Shown: one piece after another, positions 49,690 through 59,615 of the stretch | Numbering within the stretch: position 1 is the stretch's first letter | Layout: the number at the start of each line of letters is the position of its first letter | Assembly: GCF_905163445.1 (NCBI RefSeq) | Contig: NC_053186.1 | Span: 1,120,599 to 1,184,598 of the forward strand | Reading direction: 5' to 3' | From: Pararge aegeria | Lineage: Eukaryota; Arthropoda; Insecta; Lepidoptera; Nymphalidae | DNA: 64,000 nt | The notes under the pieces: model-generated | What the model was told of the DNA's origin: nothing | The model's database searches: none | Seen by the model: the letters and a program-made list of their open reading frames with translations, nothing else | Translations under genes and position numbers: made by a program

Positions 49690-50588
49690 AATCTAAATAA
49701 TATATATAGGTAAATGGGTAATCTCTGAAATTACAGTAAGGTATAGAAAAAATGGGCAAACATCAGAAGAGGTCTATTTTGATGTTCAAGAAATAAATGA
49801 CATCTTACAATGTATATTACTTAAAACACTGTTATATTATTTCCAGTTACCCGAGTAGGTAACTAATTCGTATGTTTAACTTAGGGAGTCAAATGCGGAC
49901 AAGTTTTCAGCTGTCATCTGTATAAGGACAGCCCGTCTTGTGGTAATAGAAAAAGTGCTGTGGTAATATAATGGTTCTATCTGCGTATCAGTGAGTCTGT
50001 CTGTAACTAAAAAAATAACCGATCTTGAAGCAGTTTTTTCTTGCTTGGAATAGAAAGAATGTATACGTTATTGCACACCAGGAAACACGTACAAGGATAC
50101 AAATCGACACATTGAACTTAGGTTGCACAAATAGCAACTAATAGTCCTTAGTTATAATTTAGAAAAACCTGTTTAAGCATATCATTTTCATGAGCATTAG
50201 CTCATAGCTACCAGACCTAAGGGTGAGTTAAGCCAGCTACGTTTAAATACTATAGAAACTCTCCTTATTTTCAATACCTTAAGCTGAGTGTAAATACCGC
50301 ATCCTATACTTTTCTTACATCCGCGCACTTTCACCACGCCCCCCCACAAATCCCTCCCACCCGGGTGGGCGTGCCCGCATCCGTATATAAAGAATAAACT
50401 ATCAGTATGTATGCTTGCACATTGCTACATAACTGTCTTGTGAAAAGTTCACCCATTGTTTAACGCTTACGATGTTTGCTTTGTGTTGTAAATACAAACA
50501 CACGTATAAATGCGTTTGTTATTTTTTTACTTCGATTGCAAGTAGGCTTTGATTGCAATCCCACCTGGTACGAATGAATTTATCGAAT
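49690..50588. other. Unassigned region
   Basis: There is no gene. At 50330-50410 a C-rich block (CACCACGCCCCCCC, CCCACCCGGGTGGGCGTGCC) is followed by TATATAAAG (50384-50392) and ATCAGTATG (50401). TATA-to-initiator spacing is about 20 bases, shorter than usual. It is a weak promoter look-alike. Confidence 0.3.
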
Positions 50589-50589
50589 G

Positions 50590-51228
50590 AAATCTTTGAG
50601 ATGTCTCTCAATTAATTCAAAGTTTATATATAACGTAAGCTTACAGAAAAATCCTATTATAATATTAAGGATTACTTAAACGATAGAAAAGCTTGGGTGT
50701 GAATTGCTCTAACTTCATAGCTTATTATAAATTTACTGTGAGATGGTGATAACAAAAAAACATCACCCGGCTCAGTTTGTTGTGGGCTCTTCTTAGACCA
50801 GGGCGCGTTTAGAACCCTCGTAGCTTTAGGTTTAAGTTGGCGAACGAAGTTATCACCATCCCCTTACAATTATGTAAACATATTATGTGTATAAATAAAT
50901 AAATAAAATAAATAAATATACTAGGATAATACACACATCGCCATCTAGCCCCAAAGTAAGCGTAGCTTGTGGTATGGGTACTAAGATGACTGATGAATAA
51001 TTATATGAATAATATACGTAAATACTTATAATATATAGATAAACACCAAGACACTGAAAAACATTCATGTTCATCACACAAACATTGTCCAGTTGTGGGA
51101 ATCGAACCCACGGCCTTGGGTCAGAAAGCAGGGTCGCTGCCCACTGCGCCAATCGGCCGTCCATGAACGCTTCATAAGTGCCTGTGATAGGTCTACATGA
51201 ATAAAGAAATTTTGAATTTGAATTTACG
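50590..51228 (+). pseudogene. LINE family B 3' end interrupted by a SINE-B
   Basis: The ORF tail (ERNLxDVSQLIQSLYIT-type frame; in the coding frame FEMSLN.FKVYI.RKLTEKSY, YNIKDYLNDRKAWV) and UTR run to TTACAATTATGTAAACATAT at about 50884. SINE-B fills 50893-51161, and the UTR resumes at ATGAACGCTTCATAAGTGCC (51163) and ends TGAATTTGAATTT. The SINE is therefore younger than the LINE copy. Confidence 0.88.
50893..51161 (-). repeat. SINE-B, complete copy nested in LINE B
   Basis: The A box complement CCCACTGCGCCA and the B box complement GGGAATCGAACCC are intact. The body matches the other complete copies, and the tail is (AAAT)n at the left. I could not see a long target duplication: the left flank ends ACATATTATGTGTAT and the right starts CCATGAACG. 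Confidence 0.9.
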
Positions 51229-51315
51229 TGATGATTCAGTAGAAGACAGTGACTGTTACCTGCTAGAGATATAGCAGATTAACGCATGCTCCTTAATCGG
51301 TTACTACAATTAAGC

Positions 51316-51626
51316 ACCATCATCATATCAACCCATTACCGGTCCACTACAGGGTACGGGTCTCCTCCCACAATGAAAAGGGGTTAAGGCCGTAGTCCAC
51401 CACGCTGGCCCAGTGCGTATTGGTGGGAGTCCACCTTTGAGAACATTATATAGAACTCCCAGGCATGCAGGTTTCCTCGCGATGTTTTTCTTCACCGTTG
51501 AAGCAAGTGATATTTTAATTACTTAAAACGCACATAACATTGAAAAGCTAGAGGTAGAGCTGGGATTCGAACTCGGCCTCCCGGAAGTGAAGTCGAGCTC
51601 CTACCCACTGGGCTATCACCGCTTCT
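51316..51626 (-). repeat. SINE-A, complete copy
   Basis: On the minus strand: AGAAGCGGTGATAGCCCAGT with A box TAGCCCAGTGGG (complement 51604-51615), B box GAGTTCGAATCCC (complement 51565-51577), GTGCGTTTTAAGTAATTAAA, ATCACTTGCTTCAACGGTGA, CTGCATGCCTGGGAG, CCAGCGTGGTGGACTACGGC, CCTTAACCCCTTTTCATTGT, GGGAGGAGACCCGTACCCTG and TAATGGGTTGATATGATGA. Structure: tRNA-derived head, long conserved body, (TGA) tail. Confidence 0.92.
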
Positions 51627-51759
51627 CTACAAATCTCTATTGTACAAATTGAAAATATACCAAAAATAAGAAAATTAAAATAAAAAACATAAATATAACA
51701 TCAAGTTACGTTAAAAACACAATGCAGTTACATTACTCACAGTACTGCAGGCATATACT

Positions 51760-51834
51760 CTGTATATTATAAGTATTTATGTGTATTATATTCATAACAA
51801 TATACTTTGGGGCTAGATGGCGATGTGTGTATTT
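51760..51834 (+). repeat. SINE-B 3' fragment
   Basis: TGTATATTATAAGTATTTAT, ATTCATAACAATATACTTTG and GGGCTAGATGGCGATGTGTG are the 3' end of SINE-B. Confidence 0.75.
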
Positions 51835-52180
51835 ATTTGTTTATTTCATGGTAAGCAAACGTGTTCCAATCCGCAAATATGCTACAGTGAGGCGACTCTG
51901 TCAGCAGTGCGTTTAACGCCGAAAGAGTACGAGGTAATGGGAGATCCAACGCGGGACACTGTTCCGCAAGACGGGTTGGCGTCGCAGACGTAATTATTGG
52001 CAATAATAATTGAAGCAGATAAGCGGCAGAACTGATAGACAAATTAAGCGGCATACTGTGTGAGGGATTGCTGTTGTACAATAATTTACCTGAGGTAATT
52101 GTAAACACTAAAAGTTTACCAATATTATAACTGTAGTAGGATAGCGATGAGGCCACGAAAAGATGCGAATAAACATACAA
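51835..52180 (-). other. GC-richer open frame, 115 codons, unknown
   Basis: The minus frame 51833-52180 reads SMPLNLSISSAAYLLQLLLP, IITSATPTRLAEQCPALDLP and LPRTLSALNALLTESPHCSI. It is one of the longest frames in the window and has a more coding-like composition. It ends in AAATAAACAAATAAA right at a SINE-B end. I recognise no domain. It could be the end of an unclassified retroelement or a decayed exon. Confidence 0.3.
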
Positions 52181-53008
52181 ATATCACTTTATTAATTTAC
52201 TTTATAAACTATGACAATATGAACTTATCGTTTTACAACCTCGCAATTCACTTCATAACTCTCCAGAGAGCGTACCAACCCGCCAAGAAGAAAAACCCAA
52301 TTTGCCGCCAAAACTCTTAGCCATCCAGGTAGGATCCAAGCAATTTGATTGGTTCCCGCCGTTATGCGTCTACCGGCGTTAACCAATCGGAGAATTAAGC
52401 CATCGTCCAGAAACCGATCGTCTCGTTCAAAAATAAAGATTAAATTAAAAAAATAACAAAGAAGTGGAAATAATAATGCTAGTTAAATTTAAATCCTAAC
52501 ACCAATATTTAAAAAACTTGTTATTGAACATGTACAAAATACCGTTCAGTTAATGTGATTTCTTCCTAATAAAACGATATGTATAATCGCTCGCTAAATT
52601 TTTCTTTAACCACCCGAAAAAAAATTTACTTTGATATAATATAGTACATTTATAACACACTTAGAGTTTTTGTATCTACTAATTTTAAAATGTTATTGTA
52701 TTCTCGATGTAAGTGAACTATTGTGTTCTTTTTGAGAAATAAATGTCTTTAACTTGCCATGAAGATCTGTACAGTCTATCCTCCCAGTAAGAATCTTACA
52801 AACAGTAACGAGCTGATCATATTCTTGTGTTGTTTCCAGTGAGTCGAAGCGAAGTAGGATAATATCCTTGGAGGCGCCAGTACAGAAAGGCTTTTTGGAT
52901 TTTTCCAACAGCATATATCCATAGCAAGCATATACCAAAAGAAGAGAATATTATTATTATTATTATTACTTTCATTAAGCTAATATACTCTGCGGAAAGC
53001 AGGAGAAT
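52181..53008. other. Unassigned region
   Basis: CpG-bearing text at 52250-52420 includes TTTGATTGGTTCCCGCCG and CGGCGTTAACCAATCGGAG, an inverted pair of CCAAT motifs (ATTGGTT/AACCAAT). The 81-codon minus frame at 52693-52938 has no recognised domain. A (TTA)n microsatellite lies at 52949-52968. Confidence 0.4.
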
Positions 53009-53010
53009 CT

Positions 53011-53236
53011 GTGTGGTTTAATATATAATTTCTTTAATCCTGATACTCTACACCAAACAGATCTTCGGAAACGTACCCTTTACTTAATTGTTACAATGAA
53101 TACTTGTTTTTGACAATTATTCATTGTAAAGTCAACATCTCCTGGGGATGCTAAGGTTTTAGAGTGAAACGTACGTAGAGGGTAGATCTGTTTGGTGTAG
53201 AGTATAACGATTGAAGAAATTATAAATTACACCGAT
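53011..53236. mobile_element. TIR element, ~226 bp (MITE-like, family M)
   Basis: The left arm (GTGTGGTTTAATATATAATT, TCTTTAATCCTGATACTCTA, CACCAAACAGATCT) is matched by the complement of the right arm (GGTGTAATTTATAATTTCTT, CAATCGTTATACTCTACACC, AAACAGATCT) over about 52 bases with several mismatches. Inner sequence (ACGTACGTAGAGGG against CGGAAACGTACCC) continues weak pairing. No ORF. No clear target duplication. Confidence 0.75.
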
Positions 53237-53324
53237 GACTGAAGATCACTGAAATATACCAAACAATCGGCTCGGTGCAAATTGGTAAGGTGCGTCATCA
53301 AGAAGACAAAGTTAGCTTATAAAA

Positions 53325-53500
53325 AAACTTCTTTTACCCATGTTTCTGATAAGCTATGGAACACTCTACCGGCATCTGTGTTTCCTACCATGTATAACTC
53401 AAGTACCTTAAGGCAAGAGTGAATAGGCTTTTTCTAGGCAGCGCGCCCCAACCTTGACCTCATCATTGCCTTCAAACAGGCATGGCCTTTCCCATTCTAC
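53325..53500 (+). pseudogene. Non-LTR RT C-terminus, family L, decayed
   Basis: The plus frame reads VSDKLWNTLPASVFPTMYNS and STLRQE, then stop. A possible continuation is GFF.AARPNL. The LWNxLPASVFPxxYNxSTLR block is equivalent to IWNALPASICPSTYNMSTFK at 17873-18077. A UTR-like CATCATTGCC, TTCAAACAGGCATGGCC follows. Confidence 0.75.
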
Positions 53501-53594
53501 CCCACTAATATTTTAATACAAAAGTTTATATGGATGGATGGTTGGAGTTTGTTACTATCTCTTTGACGCAAAACTACTGAACGGATTTTGATTA

Positions 53595-53782
53595 AACTTT
53601 ACTGTACTACCCGGCCCCCTAAAGGGCACGGGTCTCCTTCCACAATGGGTGAGCCACCGCGCCGGCTCAGTGCGTACTTTCCTGATGTAAGTTATATTTA
53701 ATTACTTAAAATGCACATAACTTTAACAAAAGTCAAAGGTGCGTGACCTATTCAATGCGCTATCACCGCTTTACACTTTATA
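53595..53782 (-). repeat. SINE-A with internal deletion
   Basis: GGGCACGGGTCTCCTTCCAC, AATGGGTGAGCCACCGCGCC and GGCTCAGTGCGTACTTTCCT jump directly to AATTACTTAAAATGCACATA, then AGGTGCGTGACC and GCGCTATCACCGCTT. Most of the middle and the B box are missing. Confidence 0.75.
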
Positions 53783-53854
53783 GGATATAACACGCTGTGT
53801 AAATTGGCCAAAATATACCTAACAATGCGTTTCTAGTTATTCAAGAAAAAAATC

Positions 53855-53877
53855 TATCACGTTATAAGTTTGATGAT

Positions 53878-53919
<42 letters not shown>

Positions 53920-54055
53920 AGGGGCATGACTACTAGAATACTATACACTATGACCAACTTCAATGGCAGATTACATTTTCATTTTCACAACTCCATCAAT
54001 ATGTGTATTAAAGGAATGGCTTGACTAGTTGTATAATGTACACTGTATTGAAAGA
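53855..54055 (-). repeat. Repeat G with expanded (TG)n
   Basis: A pure TG run occupies 53883-53915, at the position of the CA-rich segment of family G. GGCAGATTACATTTTC and ACAACTCCATCAATATG are the complement of the family's left part. Confidence 0.65.
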
Positions 54056-54059
54056 ATTG

Positions 54060-54500
54060 AATTTGTACATATTAAGACGTAGCAGCTTCTAGTAGTTTCA
54101 ATATCGATCTTCAGTCCCCGAGAACACATTACCCGTGTTTACGACCTGACCCGTGGGTTCGCGTGTTAATATTTTATACAGACAAACACATTTATTGGCT
54201 GGTCGATACGGGACGGGTCAATGTTGGCTTGACACTGTAGTTTTTATTTGCTGACAGCTTCACCTTCACAGATAAACTTTGTGCTAAAGGACGGCACTGA
54301 AGACTGTGGAAAGAATCTGTTTTGGCCCGTAACCATAGTTTAGATTATCTGTAGTCTGTGACGTTTTTTGAACTTGTCAAGCTGTTAGATACAATATGTA
54401 CAAAATACATATATAAAAACTTATTGTTTATTTTCCTGACATTTTTCTTCTGCTGAATTAATGAAGTAATTGTGATCAATTAACAATTACTTGTAGTGTA
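54060..54500. other. Unassigned spacer
   Basis: No gene or repeat recognised. Confidence 0.4.
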
Positions 54501-54508
54501 GTAGTTTG

Positions 54509-54751
54509 ACGGTAGACTAGCGCAGTGGGCAGCGACCCTGCTTTCTGAGTCCAAGGCCGTGTGTTCGATTCCCACAACTGGAACATGTTTGTGTGATGAA
54601 CATGAATGTTTTTCAGTGTCTGGGTGTTGATCTGATTCTGTAAGTATTTATGTATATTATTCATTTATATATTCATCAGTCATCTCAGTACCCATAACAC
54701 AAGCTACGCTTACTTTAGGGCTAGATGGCGATGTGTGTATTGTCGTATAAT
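54509..54751 (+). repeat. SINE-B, complete copy
   Basis: A box TAGCGCAGTGGG (54518-54529) and B box GTTCGATTCCC are followed by GAATGTTTTTCAGTGTCTGG, CAGTCATCTCAGTACCC and GGCGATGTGTGTATTGTCGT, then a T-rich tail. Confidence 0.88.
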
Positions 54752-54782
54752 TTTTTTTTTACTAAGTATAACTTCCCCATAG

Positions 54783-54843
54783 ACTGTAAGCTCACCTGCA
54801 TAACCTGTTAGGGTTATGGCAGTTAAATATAACTCATACCCCA
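54783..54843 (-). repeat. SINE-C fragment
   Basis: AACCTGTTAGGGTTATGGCA, GTTAAATATAACTCATACCC is the complement of SINE-C text at 18640-18700. It sits between SINE-B and SINE-A. Confidence 0.6.
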
Positions 54844-54846
54844 CTT

Positions 54847-55164
54847 ATCATCATCATCATCACGTCAACCCATCACCGGCCCTCTACAGAGCACGGGTCA
54901 CCTCCCACAGTGAGACGAGATTAAGGCCGTAGTCCACCACACTGGCTAAGTGCGGATTGGTGGACTCCACACTTTGAGAACTTTATGTAGGACTCTCAGG
55001 CATGCAGGTTTCCTCACGATGTTTTCCTACACTATTGAAGCAAGTGATATTCCAATTACTTAAAACGCACATAACATAGAAAAGTTAGAGGTGCGTTCTG
55101 GGATTCAAACTCTACCCCCCGGAAGTGAAGTCGAGCTCCTACCCTACGCACCATCACAGCTTTA
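54847..55164 (-). repeat. SINE-A, near-complete copy
   Basis: (TCA)n, ACCGGCCCTCTACAGAGCAC, GGCCGTAGTCCACCACACTG, GCTAAGTGCGGATTGGTGGA, CTCTCAGGCATGCAGGTTTC, AAAACGCACATAAC, GGGATTCAAACTC (mutated B box, 55101-55113) and ACCATCACAGCTTT. The A box is weaker than in 51316-51626. Confidence 0.9.
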
Positions 55165-55620
55165 CAGGGTTGAAAAAATACTGGATAGCTTAGCCTGTAG
55201 TTGTTTACATTACAAGTTTCGAATTTATTCCACGACTTTTTTTACGCTACACGATATCGTACCGAAACGGTAAAAATCCAACTTTGACATAAAAAAAATT
55301 TGACAACACAAAAAGATAGATAATAAGATAAGAAGATATTTAAATGGGTAAAATAAAATTACGTTTGTTTCTAAAATAAAAAAAATATTTATCACCGAAG
55401 TTTTGGAATACGGGACGCATCTGTGTTTAGTTAATTTTATAATTTATATTCCACATTTTATTGCGTAAGTTAAATTAACGTACTCGTGTTTATTTTACTG
55501 TCTTTATATTGATCGGACGTAAAGCCTGTTTGTCAGAACCGCGGGATGTAAATAGTGAAATCAGATCATGTTTCATTTGATTTCACTACTACTACTGTTT
55601 TAGTAGTGTAATATTAGAGA
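55165..55620. other. Unassigned AT-rich spacer
   Basis: No gene. GTGAAATCAGATCATG near 55556 and ATTTGATTTCACTAC near 55575 form an imperfect hairpin. Confidence 0.4.
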
Positions 55621-55621
55621 C

Positions 55622-55755
55622 CTTAACAGATGGACAGATAACATCATGCAACTCGCAGGAAGTTGATGGATAAAAGTAATACAAACCGTAGCTAGTTAAA
55701 ATCCCTATAAGACACCTATGTCCATCAGCGGACGTCCTGTGATTAATGGCCTTAG
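55622..55755 (+). pseudogene. RTE-like LINE C-terminus fragment
   Basis: The plus frame reads RWTDNIMQLAGS, a stop, WIKVIQT and, further on, NPYKTPMSISGRP. This parallels RWSDDLRKVAGIDWMRKAEN and RGLCPAVDAQW at 6090-6618. Stops and the lack of a (TGA) tail mark it as old. Confidence 0.65.
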
Positions 55756-57430
55756 GATCCTCATGTAGTTTTTTCAACTCCACAGACAGACAAATCCTTT
55801 ATATTTACTTGATATGAACAGCGCTTGTATGCTAGTTTGCAAAAACCGTAGTCTTACACATAAAATCAATATTTTAAATGTTACATCAAAATAATTCGTC
55901 GCAAGCCACCCTCCCACAGACTGTAGTGATGCACAGTGCATTATCGATATGATAATTAGTGTTCTACATTATCGACATTATGATGTCGAGACTGCACTTA
56001 CCAGAGACTATTGGGATAGGGGTGTAGAAGTGAGTTATCGATATTAATCAACATAAATCTATTATTTCTTCCTTCTGTTTTGAACCGTCAAAACATAGAA
56101 TCTACAAGTTTTTGACATCATCATAACATATGCACAGAACTCTTTTCACACTTAACTCCTTATCAGCACTCCAATAAAGATAGAAGGGTTTTTAGATTTA
56201 TGTCATATTAAACGTATACTTGTTTATATACCACACAACATAATATATTAGTAACAATTAAAACTATGTTGGTTTTTGACAATTACTTAAAGATAATATT
56301 TCGCAGCAAAGGGATACCCATGCTATGTGATATCATACGCAGAATTTTGTTGCTGCATCGCCAGACTTTCGTCCGTATCGGAAAAGGTTTTTTCCCCAGA
56401 TGGCATCAAAAAAAACCCGCCCCATCGCATCAAATATAGCTGAAACACAATACGCGCTTGCCACAGTATCATCCTAAACGCTTCACTATAAAAAATGCTA
56501 GAGATAATAGTCGCGGGTGAGTGTTTCTTTGCCGTTCTTTACGGCTTCAATGTCTAATAAAAGTATTTATACAATCGATCACTTCTAAAAAGATTTAAAC
56601 TAATAATTCGTGCAATTCAAGTTTATATGTTCTAAATAGAGTTTCGCAGTTTCGAGTTTAGCAGTTTTCGAGGTTCAGATTAGAACTTCGAAAACTGCTA
56701 CAACTATTTTCATGAAACGCTTTTCTTCTTACATCGATACATTTCTTAGTTCGCATCCCTATTCTATAGCAGTGCAATAATTTTCGTACAAAATACAGCA
56801 CTTTAGCTTCGCCAGTTACTTTCGATACCGTATTCTCGACTTCTTTTATACAGGTTGCTCCAATTTTCTCATAACGAAGCGAGGTTTTAAAGATACCATA
56901 GATGAAATTGCATTTCATCAATCATCATTTCATGTTACTTCTAAATTAACGCAATTTGTTCCACCGACAATGACAGCGGGCATAAGAATTAAATATTTGC
57001 AATGCAAGGCTCAAAAGTTTTGTATTTCATATTATTTAATACCTATGTAATATGTATCCTATTTACTGTGTTTACTTGACGTACTAGTCCGGAGTTAATA
57101 AATTGGTGCTGTCCAACCCCGTACCTCGGAGAGTCTGTTAAGCGGTCGTTCCCAGTTATCGTGTTCCAAAAATAATCGGTAAAATGCCAGTGTAATGCGC
57201 AAGCATAACTTTACCCTCTAGGGCTTTATCTTATCACCCTTGTGAGAGCAAGCCCATGCCCAGCAGTGGGCCATGATGAGTGATAATAAGATTTGCTCGT
57301 AAAGTGAACACCCTGTACACGCGGTAATGAGTGAGCACGTACAGTGCGATGTATATTTAAATTTGATACCTAAGCTACGTTACGCCGGAACTCCGCAATG
57401 TTTATACATAAACATGTGTGTTTGTATTTA
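55756..57430. other. Unassigned region with paired TATCGATA octamers
   Basis: Two exact TATCGATA sites lie at 55942-55949 and 56036-56043, with CATTATCGACATTATGATGTCGAG (a small inverted repeat) between. The hairpin AGCAGTTTTCGA (56660) with TCGAAAACTGCT (56686) has 12-bp arms. CCCATGCCCAGCAGTGGGC near 57255 is an RTE-like 3' fragment. No gene. Confidence 0.45.
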
Positions 57431-57484
57431 CGTTCTCACTTACCACCCTAAATAGAGTACATCCAATGCAAGGACTGAGTATAG

Positions 57485-57640
57485 AGATCATTAACTGTGT
57501 TTTGTCTGGCGGGAGGCTTTGGCCGTGGCTAGTTACCACCCTACCGACAAAGACGTGCCGCTAAGCGATTTAGTGTTCCGGTGCGATGTCGCGTAGAAAC
57601 CGATTAGGGGTATGACTACCATACTCCATAACAGGTTAGC
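57485..57640 (+). repeat. SINE-C body
   Basis: GTCTGGCGGGAGGCTTTGGC, CGTGGCTAGTTACCACCCTA, GACGTGCCGCTAAGCGATTT, GTCGCGTAGAAACCGATTAG and CATAACAGGTTAGCC are in the family order. It stops abruptly at 57641, where SINE-B head sequence begins. Confidence 0.8.
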
Positions 57641-57697
57641 CCCACGGCCTTGGACTGAGATAGCAGGGTCGCTGCCCACTGCGTCAATCGGCCGTCA
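57641..57697 (-). repeat. SINE-B tRNA head fused to SINE-C
   Basis: CCACGGCCTTGGACTGAGAT, AGCAGGGTCGCTGCCCACTG and CGTCAATCGGCCGTC are the complement of the SINE-B head. The B box is lost at the junction. Confidence 0.8.
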
Positions 57698-57699
57698 AT

Positions 57700-58010
57700 A
57701 GTTCTATTAATACTGACTCAGTGACCCAGAGTCAAAACGTACGAAACGTCTTACAAAAATAGTAAAAAATAGGGTAACGGGACATTTATTACTGGATTGC
57801 TTATTAGTTTTATGGACGTCTATGTCCTCGTCTAAAATGAACTTAAGACCGTGTCTTAGCTACAGGATTCGATTTAAGTAAGCGTTTTAAGCATGTTTTT
57901 TGCATATTTTTTTGCTTTCTAGAACTTACGAGTATAAGTCGTCATCACAAACTAAATTTTACACTTTTATAAAAAAAAAATATCTACACTTTGTCACCAT
58001 TGTCAAATCA
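57700..58010. other. Unassigned spacer
   Basis: No gene or repeat recognised. Confidence 0.4.
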
Positions 58011-58022
58011 TTGTGTGTCAAA

Positions 58023-58258
58023 CATTGGCGTGCATAGAGGGCACGCACAGGGTATGGAGATTATATAAAATGATAAAAAAACGAGTTATAATAAACTTAA
58101 GGATAGTTAGTTTTTATAACTCGTACTGCATTATGTGTTTTAAATGTCTGGATATGGGTTTTGCCTGAAATAAAGAAAATTATTATCATTATTATCATTA
58201 ATATAACTCATTTTATATCATCTGCATACCCTGTGCGTGCCCTCTATGCACGCCAATG
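58023..58258. mobile_element. hAT-type MITE (family T), 236 bp, inverted flanks
   Basis: The left end CATTGGCGTGCATAGAGGGC and right end CCCTCTATGCACGCCAATG are a long TIR continuing through CACGCACAGGGTATG. The flanking 8-mers are GTGTCAAA (left) and TTTGACAC (right), which are reverse complements, not a direct duplication. No ORF. The interior has AGTTATAATAAACTTAAGGA, related to the copy at 62766-62969. Confidence 0.85.
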
Positions 58259-58259
58259 T

Positions 58260-59300
58260 TTGACACAGTAAAACAACCAAAATACTCAGTTGTGACCATA
58301 TAAGGTATTTTTAAATCTATTCCAAAATTTTAATAAATAACTAGGAAAAACGTACTTCAAATTTTACTCGGACGGTTTTCGGGAATCGTACCCTTCTTTC
58401 CTTGGCGTGGTGGAAAACTTTTATGGCTACCTCTGACTCTTGGGCAGGCTGAGGGTCCTGTGGGGCTCCCCCACTCTAATGGTGGTATAAACGAACTAAA
58501 AACAACCACGGCATGTCCCTCTTGTCAACCGTCAGACCCAGAGAGATCTTACTTTGTCTTGTACATTTATACATGTGGACGTCGGGGGCTCCATTTGTTG
58601 AGGTGTCAGTAATTCCTTAGGTACCCTGGGGTGTCACAGGGAGTACTCGAAATGAAAGATGTTAATGCGACTCACATATATAATGGATACACCGTGTTTC
58701 CCAAGCAGAGACGCGCCGAGTACTGTCGTTTCGCGCGCAGGCAAACTATCCATATATGTATATATATAAGTACAATCCACATGTATCCACAGTCTATAAA
58801 CATTTTATTAATAATCAACGGTTATCGGACGGTTTTCGGGCATTTACCCTACATTTCTGATGGAAAGGCGCTTTTATGAAGGCAATCTAATTAGGACCCC
58901 TAGGTACGTCAAAACTATAAGAAAAACATCAACTCATATTCTAGACACGAACTGCTAAATAATCCAGGCTTCGGCTGCATTTTATTGCCTACTGCAGACG
59001 ACGGCAACATTTAGGTTTAATACACACTGTTTATTGCTTTCGAGTGTAAAGAAGTGCGCGCACTTGCAACTTTGATCTTTGCTATAGTTTCATGTCTTTT
59101 TAATTTTTTTTTGTGTTCCTTCCTATTTTCCTCCGACATGAGGAACAGACCGACCTAGTTCTAACCTCTGGTTGGAGACTGTTCTAGGTCGGTTTCACTC
59201 AGTTATTGTATTTGCTCTGTTTTGTGTATTTTCATAAACATTGAGGTGCGGATTTGTCATTCGGTTTATATTCTTATCTATCAAGCTGATTATATGTTCC
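58260..59300. other. Unassigned region with short open frames
   Basis: A GC-richer segment, 58370-58640, includes ATCGTACCCTTCTTTCC and GCTGAGGGTCCTGTGGGGCT. The 82-codon frame at 58631-58879 has no domain. An inverted pair lies at 59138-59195: GACCGACCTAGTTC and GAACAGACCGAC resemble GTTCTAGGTCGGTTTC in reverse. No gene called. Confidence 0.4.
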
Positions 59301-59301
59301 A

Positions 59302-59525
59302 TGCAAGGTAGCTCTTGACTGCAATCTCACCTGGTGGTAAGTGATAGTAAATGGCATTAAACCCATACCCCTTATCAGCTTCCACTATACAACGGAAGCC
59401 TTCCAGACCAGACCAAAAAAAAAAACAAAAAAATCCCAAATTGCCCCTGCCGCACCGGCGATCGAACCAAGGACCTTAGCTCATAAGAGCTCAGCGTTCA
59501 CCACTGTGAAATCCCAGGTCGTCAA
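59302..59525 (-). repeat. SINE-C, near-complete copy
   Basis: TAGCTCTTGACTGCAATCTC, ACCTGGTGGTAAGTGATAGT, GCCTTCCAGACCAGACC, AAATTGCCCCTGCCGCACCG, GCGATCGAACCAAGGACC (B box complement) and CCCAGGTCGTCAAG. Head, B box and tail are all recognisable on the minus strand. Confidence 0.82.
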
Positions 59526-59549
59526 GAACTTAAATATTTACGAAGATTT

Positions 59550-59615
59550 CATCACCATCTCCCACTGCTGGGAACAGGTCTCCTCTATCCGAGGAGGGTG
59601 GGATTCAGCGCTTAC
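59550..59615 (-). repeat. Short repeat end (RTE/SINE 3'-like)
   Basis: CATCACCATCTCCCACTGCT, GGGAACAGGTCTCCTC is the complement of the GGAGACCTGTxCCCAGCAGTGGG words common at lepidopteran RTE/SINE 3' ends. Confidence 0.45.

Noticed and set aside
50384..50406. TATATAAAG followed by ATCAGTATG as a core promoter
   Set aside because: Spacing between TATA and initiator is about 20 bases instead of 25-30, and no transcript feature follows.
52949..52968. (TTA)n tract as the end of a family N element
   Set aside because: The ATGGCAATAA core and upstream UTR are absent. It is treated as a simple microsatellite.
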